Origin: Coraliomargarita sinensis
GTDB lineage: Bacteria; Verrucomicrobiota; Verrucomicrobiia; Opitutales; Coraliomargaritaceae
Assembly (NCBI RefSeq): GCF_003185655.1
Contig: NZ_QHJQ01000016.1
Location: forward strand, 1-26,323
DNA: 26,323 nt
Direction of reading: 5' to 3'
The notes beneath the pieces are model-generated. The model was not told the origin of the DNA and ran no database searches. It saw only the letters and a program-made list of their open reading frames with translations. Positions 8,080-17,123 of this stretch are shown here, piece by piece. Made by a program: the position numbers and the translations under genes. The stretch's first letter is position 1. The number at the start of each line of letters is the position of its first letter.

Positions 8080-8892
8080 TTACGTGTCATGAAGCATAAA
8101 GTAGCGTTGGAAATTCTCACTAACCTGTGCGGCCAGACTGGGCAAAGGCTGGCCGCGTAGCTCTGCAATCGCCTGATATGCCGCCCGGATGTTTCCCGGA
8201 TGACAAAGGTCGGGTTCCTCCATCGCAAATTCCCGATGCTCTTCCGGCGGCAGGAAATTAGGGGCGTCCGTCTCGATCAATAAACGATCGTCCGGGACCT
8301 GTTGGATCAGTTCCGGTGCTTTTTTGGCATTGGGTTTCAGCTGGCCGGCATTGAATGAAAAGTGGGCCCCCAGGTCCAGTAGAGGCTTCATGGTTTCGAC
8401 GGGGCCGCTGTAAGCGTGGAGTTTAAACCCGCGTTCCGGCAGCTTCATGGAGCGAAGTGTCTTTAACAGAGGCTCGTGCGCCTTGAGGCAATGAATCGAA
8501 GTGGGTAGGTTGCGTTCAGCAGCCAGTGACATTTGCCAGATGAAGGCTTTCTGTTGTCGCTTGATGTCGTGCCCGTCGATCCACTGATCCAGCCCGATCT
8601 CGCCGATCACCTTGATCCCCCGTTCCAGGAATTCAATAAGCAGGGCCTGCCAGGTCTCGGACGCGCGATTCACCTCCCAGGGGTGTAGGCCCACTGCGGG
8701 GATGAAGCGATTATCTTTCTGGGACATTTCAACCACCGCAGGCCAGTCTTTCGGTGAGGTGCCGATAATGATGGCCTTGTCCAAATTGATACCTTGGTAG
8801 CTGTCCAGCACTTCCGGCAGCGAATGCTTGAAACGCTCATCCGCAAGGTGCACATGCGCGTCGTATAGGGGGTGTGGCATCATCTTAGCCAT
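8080..8892 (-). CDS. TatD-family metal-dependent hydrolase (DNase)
   Basis: A 270-residue TIM-barrel metallohydrolase of the TatD family, known as 3'-5' exonucleases or D-aminoacyl-tRNA-processing relatives; the substrate cannot be told from sequence. Metal ligands are visible: DAHVHL (His13, His15), GEIGLD (Glu98), SIHC (His134), LHAYSG (His159) and IETDAP (Asp209), plus the signature GLHPW. The start MAKMMPHPLYD could also be Met4 or Met5. It lies 48 bases downstream of sufE and may be co-transcribed with it. Confidence 0.88.
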   Translation of the reverse strand: MAKMMPHPLYDAHVHLADERFKHSLPEVLDSYQGINLDKAIIIGTSPKDWPAVVEMSQKDNRFIPAVGLHPWEVNRASETWQALLIEFLERGIKVIGEIGLDQWIDGHDIKRQQKAFIWQMSLAAERNLPTSIHCLKAHEPLLKTLRSMKLPERGFKLHAYSGPVETMKPLLDLGAHFSFNAGQLKPNAKKAPELIQQVPDDRLLIETDAPNFLPPEEHREFAMEEPDLCHPGNIRAAYQAIAELRGQPLPSLAAQVSENFQRYFMLHDT

Positions 8893-8940
8893 ACGTTTGT
8901 TGCCACTTCAGCCGAAGATAAAGCGACAAACCTGTCGCTC

Positions 8941-9360
8941 TCACTTTGCGGCCATGCAGGATTTGGCAAATCGTTGAATAGATTCCACAATTCGGCTCAG
9001 GCCGTTTCGGCGGTTGGGCGACAAGTGTTGGGTGATCCCGACCTCACCAAGGAACTCGGCGTCGGTTTCCACGATGTCCTCGGGCTTTGACTCGCTATAA
9101 AAATCACAGAGCAGGGAGGCGATGCCTTTGACGATCGCCGAGTCGGATTCGGACTTATAGTAGCAGAAACCGTCTTTAAACTCAGGCACCACCCAGAGTT
9201 GTGACATGCAGCCTTCGATCTTAAAGCTGTCGATACGCAGGTCCTCCGGGAGCCCTTCCGCGTTCTTGCCGCGTTCGACGATGTGCCCGAGGCGCTCATA
9301 GGCATCCGGGATCAAGGTGATTTCCTCAATGAGAGCGGCTTTCTTGTCTTCGAGTGTCAT
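8941..9360 (-). CDS. sufE: SufE-family cysteine desulfuration protein
   Basis: Accepts sulfane sulfur from a SufS-type cysteine desulfurase for Fe-S cluster assembly in the cytoplasm. The 139-residue length fits. The sulfur-carrying Cys51 lies in IEGCMSQLWV, the family signature, followed by GIASLLCDFYS and HLSPNRRNGL. No sufS, sufB, sufC or sufD is nearby. It is separated from eno by a strong terminator, so it begins its own transcript, with tatD downstream. Confidence 0.95.
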   Translation of the reverse strand: MTLEDKKAALIEEITLIPDAYERLGHIVERGKNAEGLPEDLRIDSFKIEGCMSQLWVVPEFKDGFCYYKSESDSAIVKGIASLLCDFYSESKPEDIVETDAEFLGEVGITQHLSPNRRNGLSRIVESIQRFAKSCMAAK

Positions 9361-9402
9361 AATCCAATTTATTTCTAATCTAGGACTTGGGGATTAGAAG
9401 TC

Positions 9403-9432
9403 AAAAAAGCCCGGCGGGAAATCCCGCCGGGC
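9403..9432 (-). terminator. Rho-independent terminator of eno
   Basis: A perfect 10-bp GC-rich stem, GCCCGGCGGG (9409-9418) with CCCGCCGGGC (9423-9432) and loop AAAT. Read on the minus strand it is followed by six T (9408-9403), 25 bases after the eno stop. Confidence 0.93.
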
Positions 9433-9457
9433 CTTGCCAAATAGGTTGCTGGCCCGA

Positions 9458-11123
<1,666 letters not shown>

Positions 11124-12383
11124 ATGGAAATTCATGTTTTAACTCAGGATGCCGTCTCAAGAGAGCGGCTGGTCGCTTTGCTGGCGGAGATGGAGTTGGT
11201 GTGTATTATTCATGAGGAAGTCGAGCCACTCCTACGTGCGGTTAAGAAATTAAACAAGAGTGACGTGGTCTTATACGACCTGAGCCTGGAAGACCGCCTG
11301 TGGGCTTTTGAGCGCCTTTACACCAGTTGCCGCCGCACAAACCTCGTTGGCTTCGAGCAGTTGACGAAAGAGACTTCGGAAGGTGGGCAACACTGTATCG
11401 ACGGGATGGGACATTATCTGCTGCTGCCCCAGAATCTTGACCGTGCCAAGGCGCGCATGCAGGAAGTCCTCAAGGGGGTGGCGCGGGCCGCAGCACCTAA
11501 GAAGCGCAAGCCCAAGTCCCGTAAAAAATCGAAGCCGCAGGCCGAAGCGAAGTCGCTGACCGATCCTTCGGTCAAAGAAAAACATGAAGCACGGCCGGAG
11601 ACTTGCCTGACTACGGCGCGCTATCTTCAGGCGCAAAGTGTGGCCATGCAGACTTTTTTGACCGAGCTGGATGAAGCGGTAGCTGGTGCACAGGTGGTGC
11701 TTATCGACGGCGAGGACGGGGCGGAGTTCGAGATGGTGGCGCGTGAGCTCAATTACCACGCCAATGGTGACATCTACCCACTTCTTGTTATGGACCCCAT
11801 GCATCTGGACTTTGATGAGCTGCGCGATTTTGAGAAAGCCGCCGCGGCCAAGGACGAGGTTCATAACTGCTATGTCGGCTTGAGTGCGGAGTTGAATCGC
11901 AGTTCGGCCAACGCTCTCTCCGAATGTTTGGATGATCTGCGCTCGCTCGAGAGTCCGCACCTGCGAATCGTTATCAGCCATGTGCTCGACTCGGAGACCT
12001 ATTTTAGTGAAACGACCGGCCCGATGATGCGGAGTTTGCGTGAGCATGCCGCGACGCTCGAATTGCCTGCCTTGTCGGAACGTGCGGATGACATTCCGCT
12101 CATTGCACAAAGAATATTCAGTTCGCTGCGTATCGCACATCCTTTTTTACGCGCTCGGACGCTTTCGCGGGACGCGATTCAATATCTCCAGGCAGAGTGC
12201 CAGGAATTCGATTACTCGCGGATCGTGCGGGTCTTGCGCAATGCTATGGCCCTGGGCGAGAGTGAGATACTCACGGAGAAGGAGCTCAAGAATCTCGACG
12301 ATGACAGCCCGACGACGCAGCACCTCATCGAGAGCCTGGCGGACGAAAAGTACTTTACTACGGAAAGTTCGGGTGTCGCCTAG
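11124..12383 (+). CDS. Degenerate NtrC-like protein: pseudo-receiver plus inactive sigma-54-type AAA+ domain
   Basis: 419 residues. Residues 1-118 resemble a receiver, with Asp52 in VVLYDLSLED where the phospho-site would be. A Lys/Arg-rich linker (about 119-155, many KKRKP/KSRKK) follows. Residues about 165-335 track the sigma-54 activator AAA+ domain: VVLIDGEDGAEFEMVAREL sits where VLITGESGTGKE..AR is expected, and LPALSERADDIPLIAQ matches LPPLRERREDIPLLA. Walker A is lost (GEDGAEFE, no Lys), and I find no GAFTGA loop. The tail (about 345-392) matches the post-AAA helical bundle, with FDYSRIVRVLRNAMAL replacing the WPGNVREL motif. No Fis-type HTH follows. Likely a regulatory or scaffold pseudo-enzyme; partner unknown. 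Its stop overlaps the convergent Ldh-family gene. Confidence 0.72.
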   Translation: MEIHVLTQDAVSRERLVALLAEMELVCIIHEEVEPLLRAVKKLNKSDVVLYDLSLEDRLWAFERLYTSCRRTNLVGFEQLTKETSEGGQHCIDGMGHYLLLPQNLDRAKARMQEVLKGVARAAAPKKRKPKSRKKSKPQAEAKSLTDPSVKEKHEARPETCLTTARYLQAQSVAMQTFLTELDEAVAGAQVVLIDGEDGAEFEMVARELNYHANGDIYPLLVMDPMHLDFDELRDFEKAAAAKDEVHNCYVGLSAELNRSSANALSECLDDLRSLESPHLRIVISHVLDSETYFSETTGPMMRSLREHAATLELPALSERADDIPLIAQRIFSSLRIAHPFLRARTLSRDAIQYLQAECQEFDYSRIVRVLRNAMALGESEILTEKELKNLDDDSPTTQHLIESLADEKYFTTESSGVA

Positions 12384-13471
12384 CTCTCGACCTTGAAGTC
12401 GTCGACCGACCAAGTGGGTGCGCCGGCTTCGGTGGCCAGTTCGTTAAATGCATCGATTTCCGCCTTGGTGAAGAGGAGTCCGCCTGCCTTGACAACGCGC
12501 TCGGCCCAGCGGGCTTCGAGCTGTCCGGGGAGCAGGCAATTCTCATTGCCGTGGCCGAGAATGTCGTCGATCACCGCCTTGACATTGCCAGCCTGGTCGC
12601 GGCCCTTGGCGAAAGCGCCGCCGCTGATCGCATCCGGATGAATCACCTGAAAATAGAACGCAGGGGTGCGTTTCTCACCTTCCGGAATCTCGCGGCTGCG
12701 AAGTGTGGGGAGGCTGCCGCCTATGAAGGCCCCGACAATTTCATTGATGAGTGAGAGGCCGTAGCCCTTGTGGGCACCGAAAGTGGTCAGTGCGGCCACC
12801 TCGTTGGCATCGGTGGTCATATTGCCGTCCTTGTCCACCGCGGCGTTGGGGGGTAGTGGCGTGCCTTCGCGTAAAAACTGCTGTACCCGGCCCATGGCAA
12901 TGACGGAGGTGGCCCAGTCGATCACGATCGGGAAGCCGACCGCATCAGTGGTAGGGAAGCCCCAGCTGTGAGGATTTGTTCCGAGTGTCGGGTATTTACC
13001 CATGAAGGGGACGACTTCTGCCAGCGCGGCAGTACAGTTGGTGTAGGCGATATAGCCGCGCTTGGCCGCTTCCATGACGTAGCCGCCGCCCCAGAGATAG
13101 TGGAAGGCATTGTCGACGGAGATTTGACCGATCCCGTATTTGTCGGCCAGGGCGATGCATTCGTCGATCGCTTCGTAGGCGGTGGCCTGCCCGAGTTTCT
13201 TGTTGGCATTCCAGACCTGGCTGGCTTCAAACCTGGAATCCAGCTTTTCGATTTGGGCGTCCGGTACGCAGCCATCTGCGGCACTGCCGAAGAGATGATC
13301 GAGGTGCAGCGCCTTGATCGCATTATGGGTGCGGATGCCGTGGTGGGCGGCGAAATCGGAAAAGCGCGCCGCTTGCGCCGCCTCCTCGGCATTGTATCCG
13401 CGGTGCTGATACGCAGCTTTAACGAGTTCGTTGTGTTGTTCGGCAGGGACGATGTAGAATGTTTCGGACAT
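12380..13471 (-). CDS. Ldh-family (malate/L-lactate/ureidoglycolate-type) NAD(P)-dependent oxidoreductase
   Basis: 363 residues from ATG 13471 (MSETFYIVP). An earlier in-frame extension to 13576 would translate the repeat element and is rejected. Family marks: AAHHGIRTHNA near the N-terminus (the catalytic His-Gly-x-x-(S/T/R) region), ISVDNAFHYLWGGG, YTNCTAALAEVVPFMGKYPTLGTNPHSWGFP, and TFGAHKGYGLSLINEIVGAFIGG. Known members reduce 2-oxo acids or imines with NAD(P)H; the substrate here is not determinable. It is the last gene of the minus-strand sugar-acid block, so a role with a 2-keto/2-hydroxy acid is inferred. The gap to the preceding gene is the composite repeat. Confidence 0.85.
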   Translation of the reverse strand: MSETFYIVPAEQHNELVKAAYQHRGYNAEEAAQAARFSDFAAHHGIRTHNAIKALHLDHLFGSAADGCVPDAQIEKLDSRFEASQVWNANKKLGQATAYEAIDECIALADKYGIGQISVDNAFHYLWGGGYVMEAAKRGYIAYTNCTAALAEVVPFMGKYPTLGTNPHSWGFPTTDAVGFPIVIDWATSVIAMGRVQQFLREGTPLPPNAAVDKDGNMTTDANEVAALTTFGAHKGYGLSLINEIVGAFIGGSLPTLRSREIPEGEKRTPAFYFQVIHPDAISGGAFAKGRDQAGNVKAVIDDILGHGNENCLLPGQLEARWAERVVKAGGLLFTKAEIDAFNELATEAGAPTWSVDDFKVES

Positions 13472-13475
13472 GGTT

Positions 13476-13705
13476 GGTGGGTGGTTCCGCCTTCGCCCTT
13501 TCGGGTCTACGGCGTGACTTGTGAGTCGTTGATTTGTGGGAGGTGCTCGGCGTCCTCTTGGGGCTTCCGCCTTCATAACGGTACGCCGGACAAGACGGTG
13601 TGACTTGGTGGTGGGTGGTTGAGTGAGAATGTTCCTACTCTTAATCTTGATCTTTATCTTAGTTTTTTCGTTGGGATTAAGATGAAGAGTATGATTATGA
13701 TTAAG
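13476..13705. repeat. Composite intergenic repeat, locus 2
   Basis: Same parts, same order and same orientation as 2379-2613: 11-mer GGTGGGTGGTT (13476-13486); 33-bp palindromic block (13486-13518; 31 of 33 bases shared with 2415-2447); a second diverged TCCGCCTTC...TACG block (13566-13590, outer pairs TCCG/CGGA); a second GGTGGGTGGTT (13610-13620); then inverted hexamer arrays, left arm 13635-13662 (CTTAATCTTGATC-type) and right arm 13673-13705 (GATTAAGATGAAG-type). It begins four bases from the Ldh-family start codon. Its right arm runs into the stop codon of the upstream hydroxyacid dehydrogenase gene. Confidence 0.75.
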
Positions 13706-14684
13706 ACTGAATCAGGGCTTCCGGCGGCGGCACGTCATTCACCTGGGCCAGCGGCTTTTGCCCTTTGAGAAGCAGAACCAGATTCTCCGTGGCCATGCCG
13801 GCCTGGCGCTGGACGCTTTCGTAGGTGCGGGAGCCCACGTGCGGGGTGATGATACAGTTTTTGGCTCCGAGCAGCGGATGATCGGCGGGAGGTGGTTCCT
13901 GGTCGAGCACGTCGGCGCCATAGCCGCCGAGCTTGCCGCTCTCCAGGGCGGCGGCGATGTCGCTGGTGTGGGTCAATTCGCCCCGGCCGCAATTGATCAG
14001 TGTGGCACCATCCTTCATGTTTTTGATGCTCGCCTCGCAGATCATGTCGCGGGTTTCTTCCGTCAGGTTGGTGTGGAGGGAAACAATGTCGCTCTCGCGG
14101 AGAAGTTGAGTGACACCGTCCATGCGCTCGACCTTGTGTTGCTCGGCGAAATCATTCGGCCAGTAGAGGTCGTAGCCGATGCATTTCATGCCAAAGGCAT
14201 TGGCGCGGATGGCGACCTCGCGCCCGATACGGCCGAGGCCGATAATGCCGATGGTCTTCCCCATGATTTCGTGGCCGGTCATGCGCTTCCACTCTCCGGC
14301 AGCGGCGGCGTTGGCCTGCTCGATCAGGTTTTTGTTCAGCGCCAGGAGAAGAGTGAAAACATGCTCGGCCACCGTCGTATGATTTACGCCCGGGCAAAAG
14401 CTGACGGGGATTTGCTTCTCGGTGGCGTAAGCGACGTCGATCTTGTCCACGCCGATACCATATTTGGCGATTACCTTCAGCTTGGGCAGCGACTTGTCGA
14501 TGACGGCTTGCGTGATCTCGTCGTCGCCGCAGAGAAAGGCGTCGAAATCGCCGGCGAGTTCCAGCATGCGCGATTCGGGTAGCGGGCCGCGCTCGCGGAC
14601 GATCTCAGCACCGGTGCTATCGAGCAACTCGTGGTGCGGGCCGGGTGTGTCTTGATACGAGGTGGTGGTTAATAGAATTTTCAT
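13701..14684 (-). CDS. D-2-hydroxyacid dehydrogenase (SerA/GhrB-like)
   Basis: 327 residues, NAD(P)-dependent reduction of 2-keto acids to D-2-hydroxy acids. Rossmann motif GLGRIG (149-154), catalytic Arg234 in NCGRGEL, Glu263 in DQEPP and His282 in TPHVGSRTYES give the full R-E-H catalytic set. The substrate loop KYGIGVDKID (74-83) is of the phosphoglycerate-dehydrogenase type. It has no ACT domain, so it is not a full-length SerA; glyoxylate/hydroxypyruvate or another keto-acid reductase is equally possible. It sits between uxaC and the Ldh-family gene, which suggests a role in sugar-acid breakdown. The TAA stop lies inside the hexamer repeat (plus-strand TTA, 13701-13703). Confidence 0.88.
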   Translation of the reverse strand: MKILLTTTSYQDTPGPHHELLDSTGAEIVRERGPLPESRMLELAGDFDAFLCGDDEITQAVIDKSLPKLKVIAKYGIGVDKIDVAYATEKQIPVSFCPGVNHTTVAEHVFTLLLALNKNLIEQANAAAAGEWKRMTGHEIMGKTIGIIGLGRIGREVAIRANAFGMKCIGYDLYWPNDFAEQHKVERMDGVTQLLRESDIVSLHTNLTEETRDMICEASIKNMKDGATLINCGRGELTHTSDIAAALESGKLGGYGADVLDQEPPPADHPLLGAKNCIITPHVGSRTYESVQRQAGMATENLVLLLKGQKPLAQVNDVPPPEALIQS

Positions 14685-14690
14685 GAAAAA

Positions 14691-14727
14691 TCAGTTCTTC
14701 AGTTTTCGGTTGGCCGGTAGTCGGTTT
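14691..14727. repeat. Degenerate heptamer repeat between uxaC and the hydroxyacid dehydrogenase
   Basis: Five degenerate 7-8-base units of the TCAGTTCT / TCAGTTTT / CGGTTGG / CCGGTAG / TCGGTTT kind fill the gap between two minus-strand genes. On the minus strand they read AACCGAC / AACTGAA. It is the same family as 16139-16254. Confidence 0.55.
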
Positions 14728-14728
14728 T

Positions 14729-16132
14729 TTATTTTGGAAAGCCGAAATAACGGTCGGCGTTTTCGTAGCAGATGCCGCTGACGAGATTGTCCAGGAGGGA
14801 CTTATCGTCGGGGATGAGGCCGGCTTCGACGTCGGTGCCGATGATGTTACAGAGCAAGCGGCGGAAATACTCATGGCGCGGGTAGCTGAGGAAGCTGCGT
14901 GAATCCGTCAGCATGCCGACGAACTGACTGAGCAGGCCGACGCTGGAGAGTGTTTCGATCTGGGTGCGCATGCCGTCCAGCGTATCCACGTGCCACCAGC
15001 CGGAACCGAGCTGCATCTTGCCGGCAGTCTTCCCGTCCTGAAAGCTGCCCATGAGGGTGGCGAAGGGGTAGAGCATCGTCGGGTTGACGTGGTAGAAGAT
15101 GCATTTGGGTAAGGCATCCTCGCTGGCGAGGCTATCCAGTAGTGCGATCGTTTTGCGGGCGATCGGTTCATCGAGCATGGAGTCGAAGCCGGCGTCAGGG
15201 CCGAGCTTTTTCGACAAGCGGGAGTTGTTGTTACGAATCGGTCCAATATGGAACTGCATCGTCCATCCTTTTTCCGCGTTCCAGCGGCCGACTTGCTGGA
15301 GAATGTACGTCATCCATTGCTCGGATTCGTCTGCACTGGGCGCGTCGCCGTTGCGCAGCTTCTTGAAGATCGCGGCTGCCTCCGAGTCGCTGCAGGGGAG
15401 GCAGGGGCAGCTTTCCAAACCGTGGTCGGTGAGGCGGCAGCCGTGTTCATGGAAAAAGTCATGCCGCTGTTTCAGCGCGTCGATTAAGTCCGCGGCAGAA
15501 TCGAGCTTTTTTTCTGAGACGTCTCCGAGCTTATCCGTCCATGCATTCCATGCATCCAAATCCGTGGTGATCATGGCCTTGTCCGGTCGGTAAGTGGGGC
15601 ACATTTTGGTGGGATGCCCACTCTTGGCAAAGGCGGCATGGTGCTCCAGCGAGTCAGCCGGATCATCCGTGGTGCCCACCACACGCACGTCGAACTGCTT
15701 CAAAATTTTCTGCGTCGTGAAGTCCGATTCGGCGAGCTTCGCATTGGTTAGCTCCCAGATTTCCTCGGCGGTGTCCGGACCAAGCACGAGATCACAATCA
15801 AAGCAGCGCTTCAGTTCGAGGTGCGTCCAGTGATGGAGAGGGTTACGCAAGGTCTGGGGAACGGTGCGGGCCCAGGCGAGGAATTTGTCTTTCGGCTCGG
15901 CATCGCCGGTCACGAGTTCTTCGGATTCGCCCGCGGCGCGCATCGCCCGCCATTTGTAGTGGTCGCCGCCCAGCCAGATGTCGGTGATGCTTTTGAACCC
16001 GACGTCGCCCGCGACCTCTTCCGGTGGCAGGTGACAGTGATAGTCGATGATCGGTTGTTCAGCCGCGACCTCGTGGTAGAGCCGCTGGGCCGTCTTGTTG
16101 GGAAGAAGAAAGTCGGAATGTAGATATTTCAT
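14729..16132 (-). CDS. uxaC: Glucuronate/galacturonate isomerase
   Basis: Isomerises D-glucuronate to D-fructuronate (and D-galacturonate to D-tagaturonate) in the cytoplasm. The 467-residue length matches E. coli UxaC (about 470). Family marks: IIDYHCHLPPEEVA (metal-site His32, His34), ITDIWLGGDHYKWRAMRAAG, FHIGPIRNNNSR, the GSWWH-like GWWHVD, and the C-terminal SFLSYPRHEYFRRLLCNIIG block. It starts MKYLHSDFLLPN. It lies downstream of the SDR gene in the same direction, so the next step may be fructuronate/tagaturonate reduction by that SDR. UxuA, kinase and aldolase genes are absent from the window. Confidence 0.96.
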   Translation of the reverse strand: MKYLHSDFLLPNKTAQRLYHEVAAEQPIIDYHCHLPPEEVAGDVGFKSITDIWLGGDHYKWRAMRAAGESEELVTGDAEPKDKFLAWARTVPQTLRNPLHHWTHLELKRCFDCDLVLGPDTAEEIWELTNAKLAESDFTTQKILKQFDVRVVGTTDDPADSLEHHAAFAKSGHPTKMCPTYRPDKAMITTDLDAWNAWTDKLGDVSEKKLDSAADLIDALKQRHDFFHEHGCRLTDHGLESCPCLPCSDSEAAAIFKKLRNGDAPSADESEQWMTYILQQVGRWNAEKGWTMQFHIGPIRNNNSRLSKKLGPDAGFDSMLDEPIARKTIALLDSLASEDALPKCIFYHVNPTMLYPFATLMGSFQDGKTAGKMQLGSGWWHVDTLDGMRTQIETLSSVGLLSQFVGMLTDSRSFLSYPRHEYFRRLLCNIIGTDVEAGLIPDDKSLLDNLVSGICYENADRYFGFPK

Positions 16133-16138
16133 AAATGA

Positions 16139-16254
16139 AATCAGTTATTCAGTTATCAGTTCGTCGGTTGCCAGTTTGCTAGTTTTCAGTTCTTAAAGTT
16201 AGCTTTCAGAAACAGGTCACTGGTAGACTGGTAACCGGTAAACGGCAAAGCTGT
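16139..16254. repeat. Degenerate heptamer repeat between the SDR gene and uxaC
   Basis: Most of this 116-bp gap is degenerate 7-8-base units: TCAGTTA, TTCAGTTA, TCAGTTC, GTCGGTT, GCCAGTTT and similar, then ACTGGTA, GACTGGTA, ACCGGTA, AACGG. On the minus (coding) strand this reads AACTGAT/AACTGAA. It directly precedes the uxaC start codon and therefore lies in the uxaC leader. Confidence 0.6.
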
Positions 16255-16261
16255 GCTTTGC

Positions 16262-17047
16262 TCAGATCGTCATCGAGGCATAGCCGCCGTCGACCACGAG
16301 TTCGGCACCGTTCATGAAACTGCTGGCATCGGAAGCGAGCAGGAGGGTGGCGCCAATGAGTTCATGCGCTTCGCCGAAGCGATTCGCCGGGGTATGGCCC
16401 ATGATGCTGGCCACGCGCTCGGGTGTGAGCACCTTCTTATTCTGCTCGGCGGGAAAGAAGCCCGGGACGATGGTGTTAACCCGTACCTTCGACTCGGCCC
16501 ACTCGCGGGCCAGATTCTTGGACAGGTTATGCACCGCCGCCTTGGTGGCGGAATAAGTGAATACCCGGGAGAGAGGGATGATGCCGCTCATGGAGCCGAT
16601 GTTGATGATACTGCCACCTTCGCCCCGATCGACGAGGTATTTGCCAAAGACCTGCGCGGCAAAGAGTACAGCTTTCAAATTTGTGGCGATAATCCGGTCG
16701 AATTCCTCTTCCTCGATCTCAAAGACCGGTGTGGGGGAGTTGACGCCGGCTCCATTGATGAGGATGTCGACCTTGCCGGATTCTTTCAGCACTTTGTCGA
16801 GAAGTTCCTGATTGGAGGCCTTTGAGTTGATGTCGACTTTTTCGAAGTAGGCCTTGCCGCCGGCGTCTTCGATTTTCTTCAGGCGGGCAGCGGCTTTTTC
16901 CTCACTGCGGCCGACGAGCACGGTTTCGGCACCGGCTGCGGCGAGACCTTCGGCCATCGCACCACAGAGTTCGCCGGTGCCGCCGATAACGACGGCAACT
17001 TTGCCTTCAAGTGAGAATAAAGATTGGAGATATTCAGGAGGTGTCAT
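16262..17047 (-). CDS. SDR-family oxidoreductase (probable uronate-pathway / mannonate-type dehydrogenase)
   Basis: 261 residues from ATG 17047 ([20 protein letters not shown]), preceded by AGGA; an upstream ATG at 17074 is possible. Classical SDR marks: [14 protein letters not shown] (22-35; the usual TGxxxGxG is altered to TGELCGA), NGAG (98-101), Ser152/154 in INIGSMSG, and YSATK (Tyr165, Lys169). The segment [11 protein letters not shown] is like KduD/gluconate or D-mannonate oxidoreductases. In context, with uxaC next and an AraC-type regulator divergent, I infer reduction of fructuronate to mannonate or a similar step, replacing the unrelated UxuB. Other keto-sugar-acid reductions cannot be excluded. 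Confidence 0.85.
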   Translation of the reverse strand: MTPPEYLQSLFSLEGKVAVVIGGTGELCGAMAEGLAAAGAETVLVGRSEEKAAARLKKIEDAGGKAYFEKVDINSKASNQELLDKVLKESGKVDILINGAGVNSPTPVFEIEEEEFDRIIATNLKAVLFAAQVFGKYLVDRGEGGSIINIGSMSGIIPLSRVFTYSATKAAVHNLSKNLAREWAESKVRVNTIVPGFFPAEQNKKVLTPERVASIMGHTPANRFGEAHELIGATLLLASDASSFMNGAELVVDGGYASMTI

Positions 17048-17123
17048 GATTCCTAGAATAGCAGGTTTCGCCATTTCAATAAATAGATTGCTCCTGCATA
17101 AGTTTGCATTATTTCATTATTTC
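17048..17123. promoter_or_regulatory. Divergent control region between SDR gene and AraC-type regulator
   Basis: 76 bp between the chosen starts. It holds two TGCAT words exactly 10 bp apart (17095-17099 and 17105-17109), a spacing AraC-family monomers often use, and an exact 8-bp tandem repeat ATTATTTC (17108-17115, 17116-17123) abutting the regulator's GTG start. I infer operators for the regulator; no clear -35/-10 pair stands out. Confidence 0.35.

Noticed and set aside
13472..13576. 35-codon extension of the Ldh-family gene
   Set aside because: It would be translated from the composite repeat; MSETFYIVP is a natural family start.
13758..14582. 274-codon open frame opposite the hydroxyacid dehydrogenase
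   Set aside because: Antisense shadow; the minus-strand gene has a complete catalytic set.
16854..17123. N-terminal extension of the AraC-type regulator
   Set aside because: The first 64 codons are antisense of the SDR gene and the rest covers the divergent control region.
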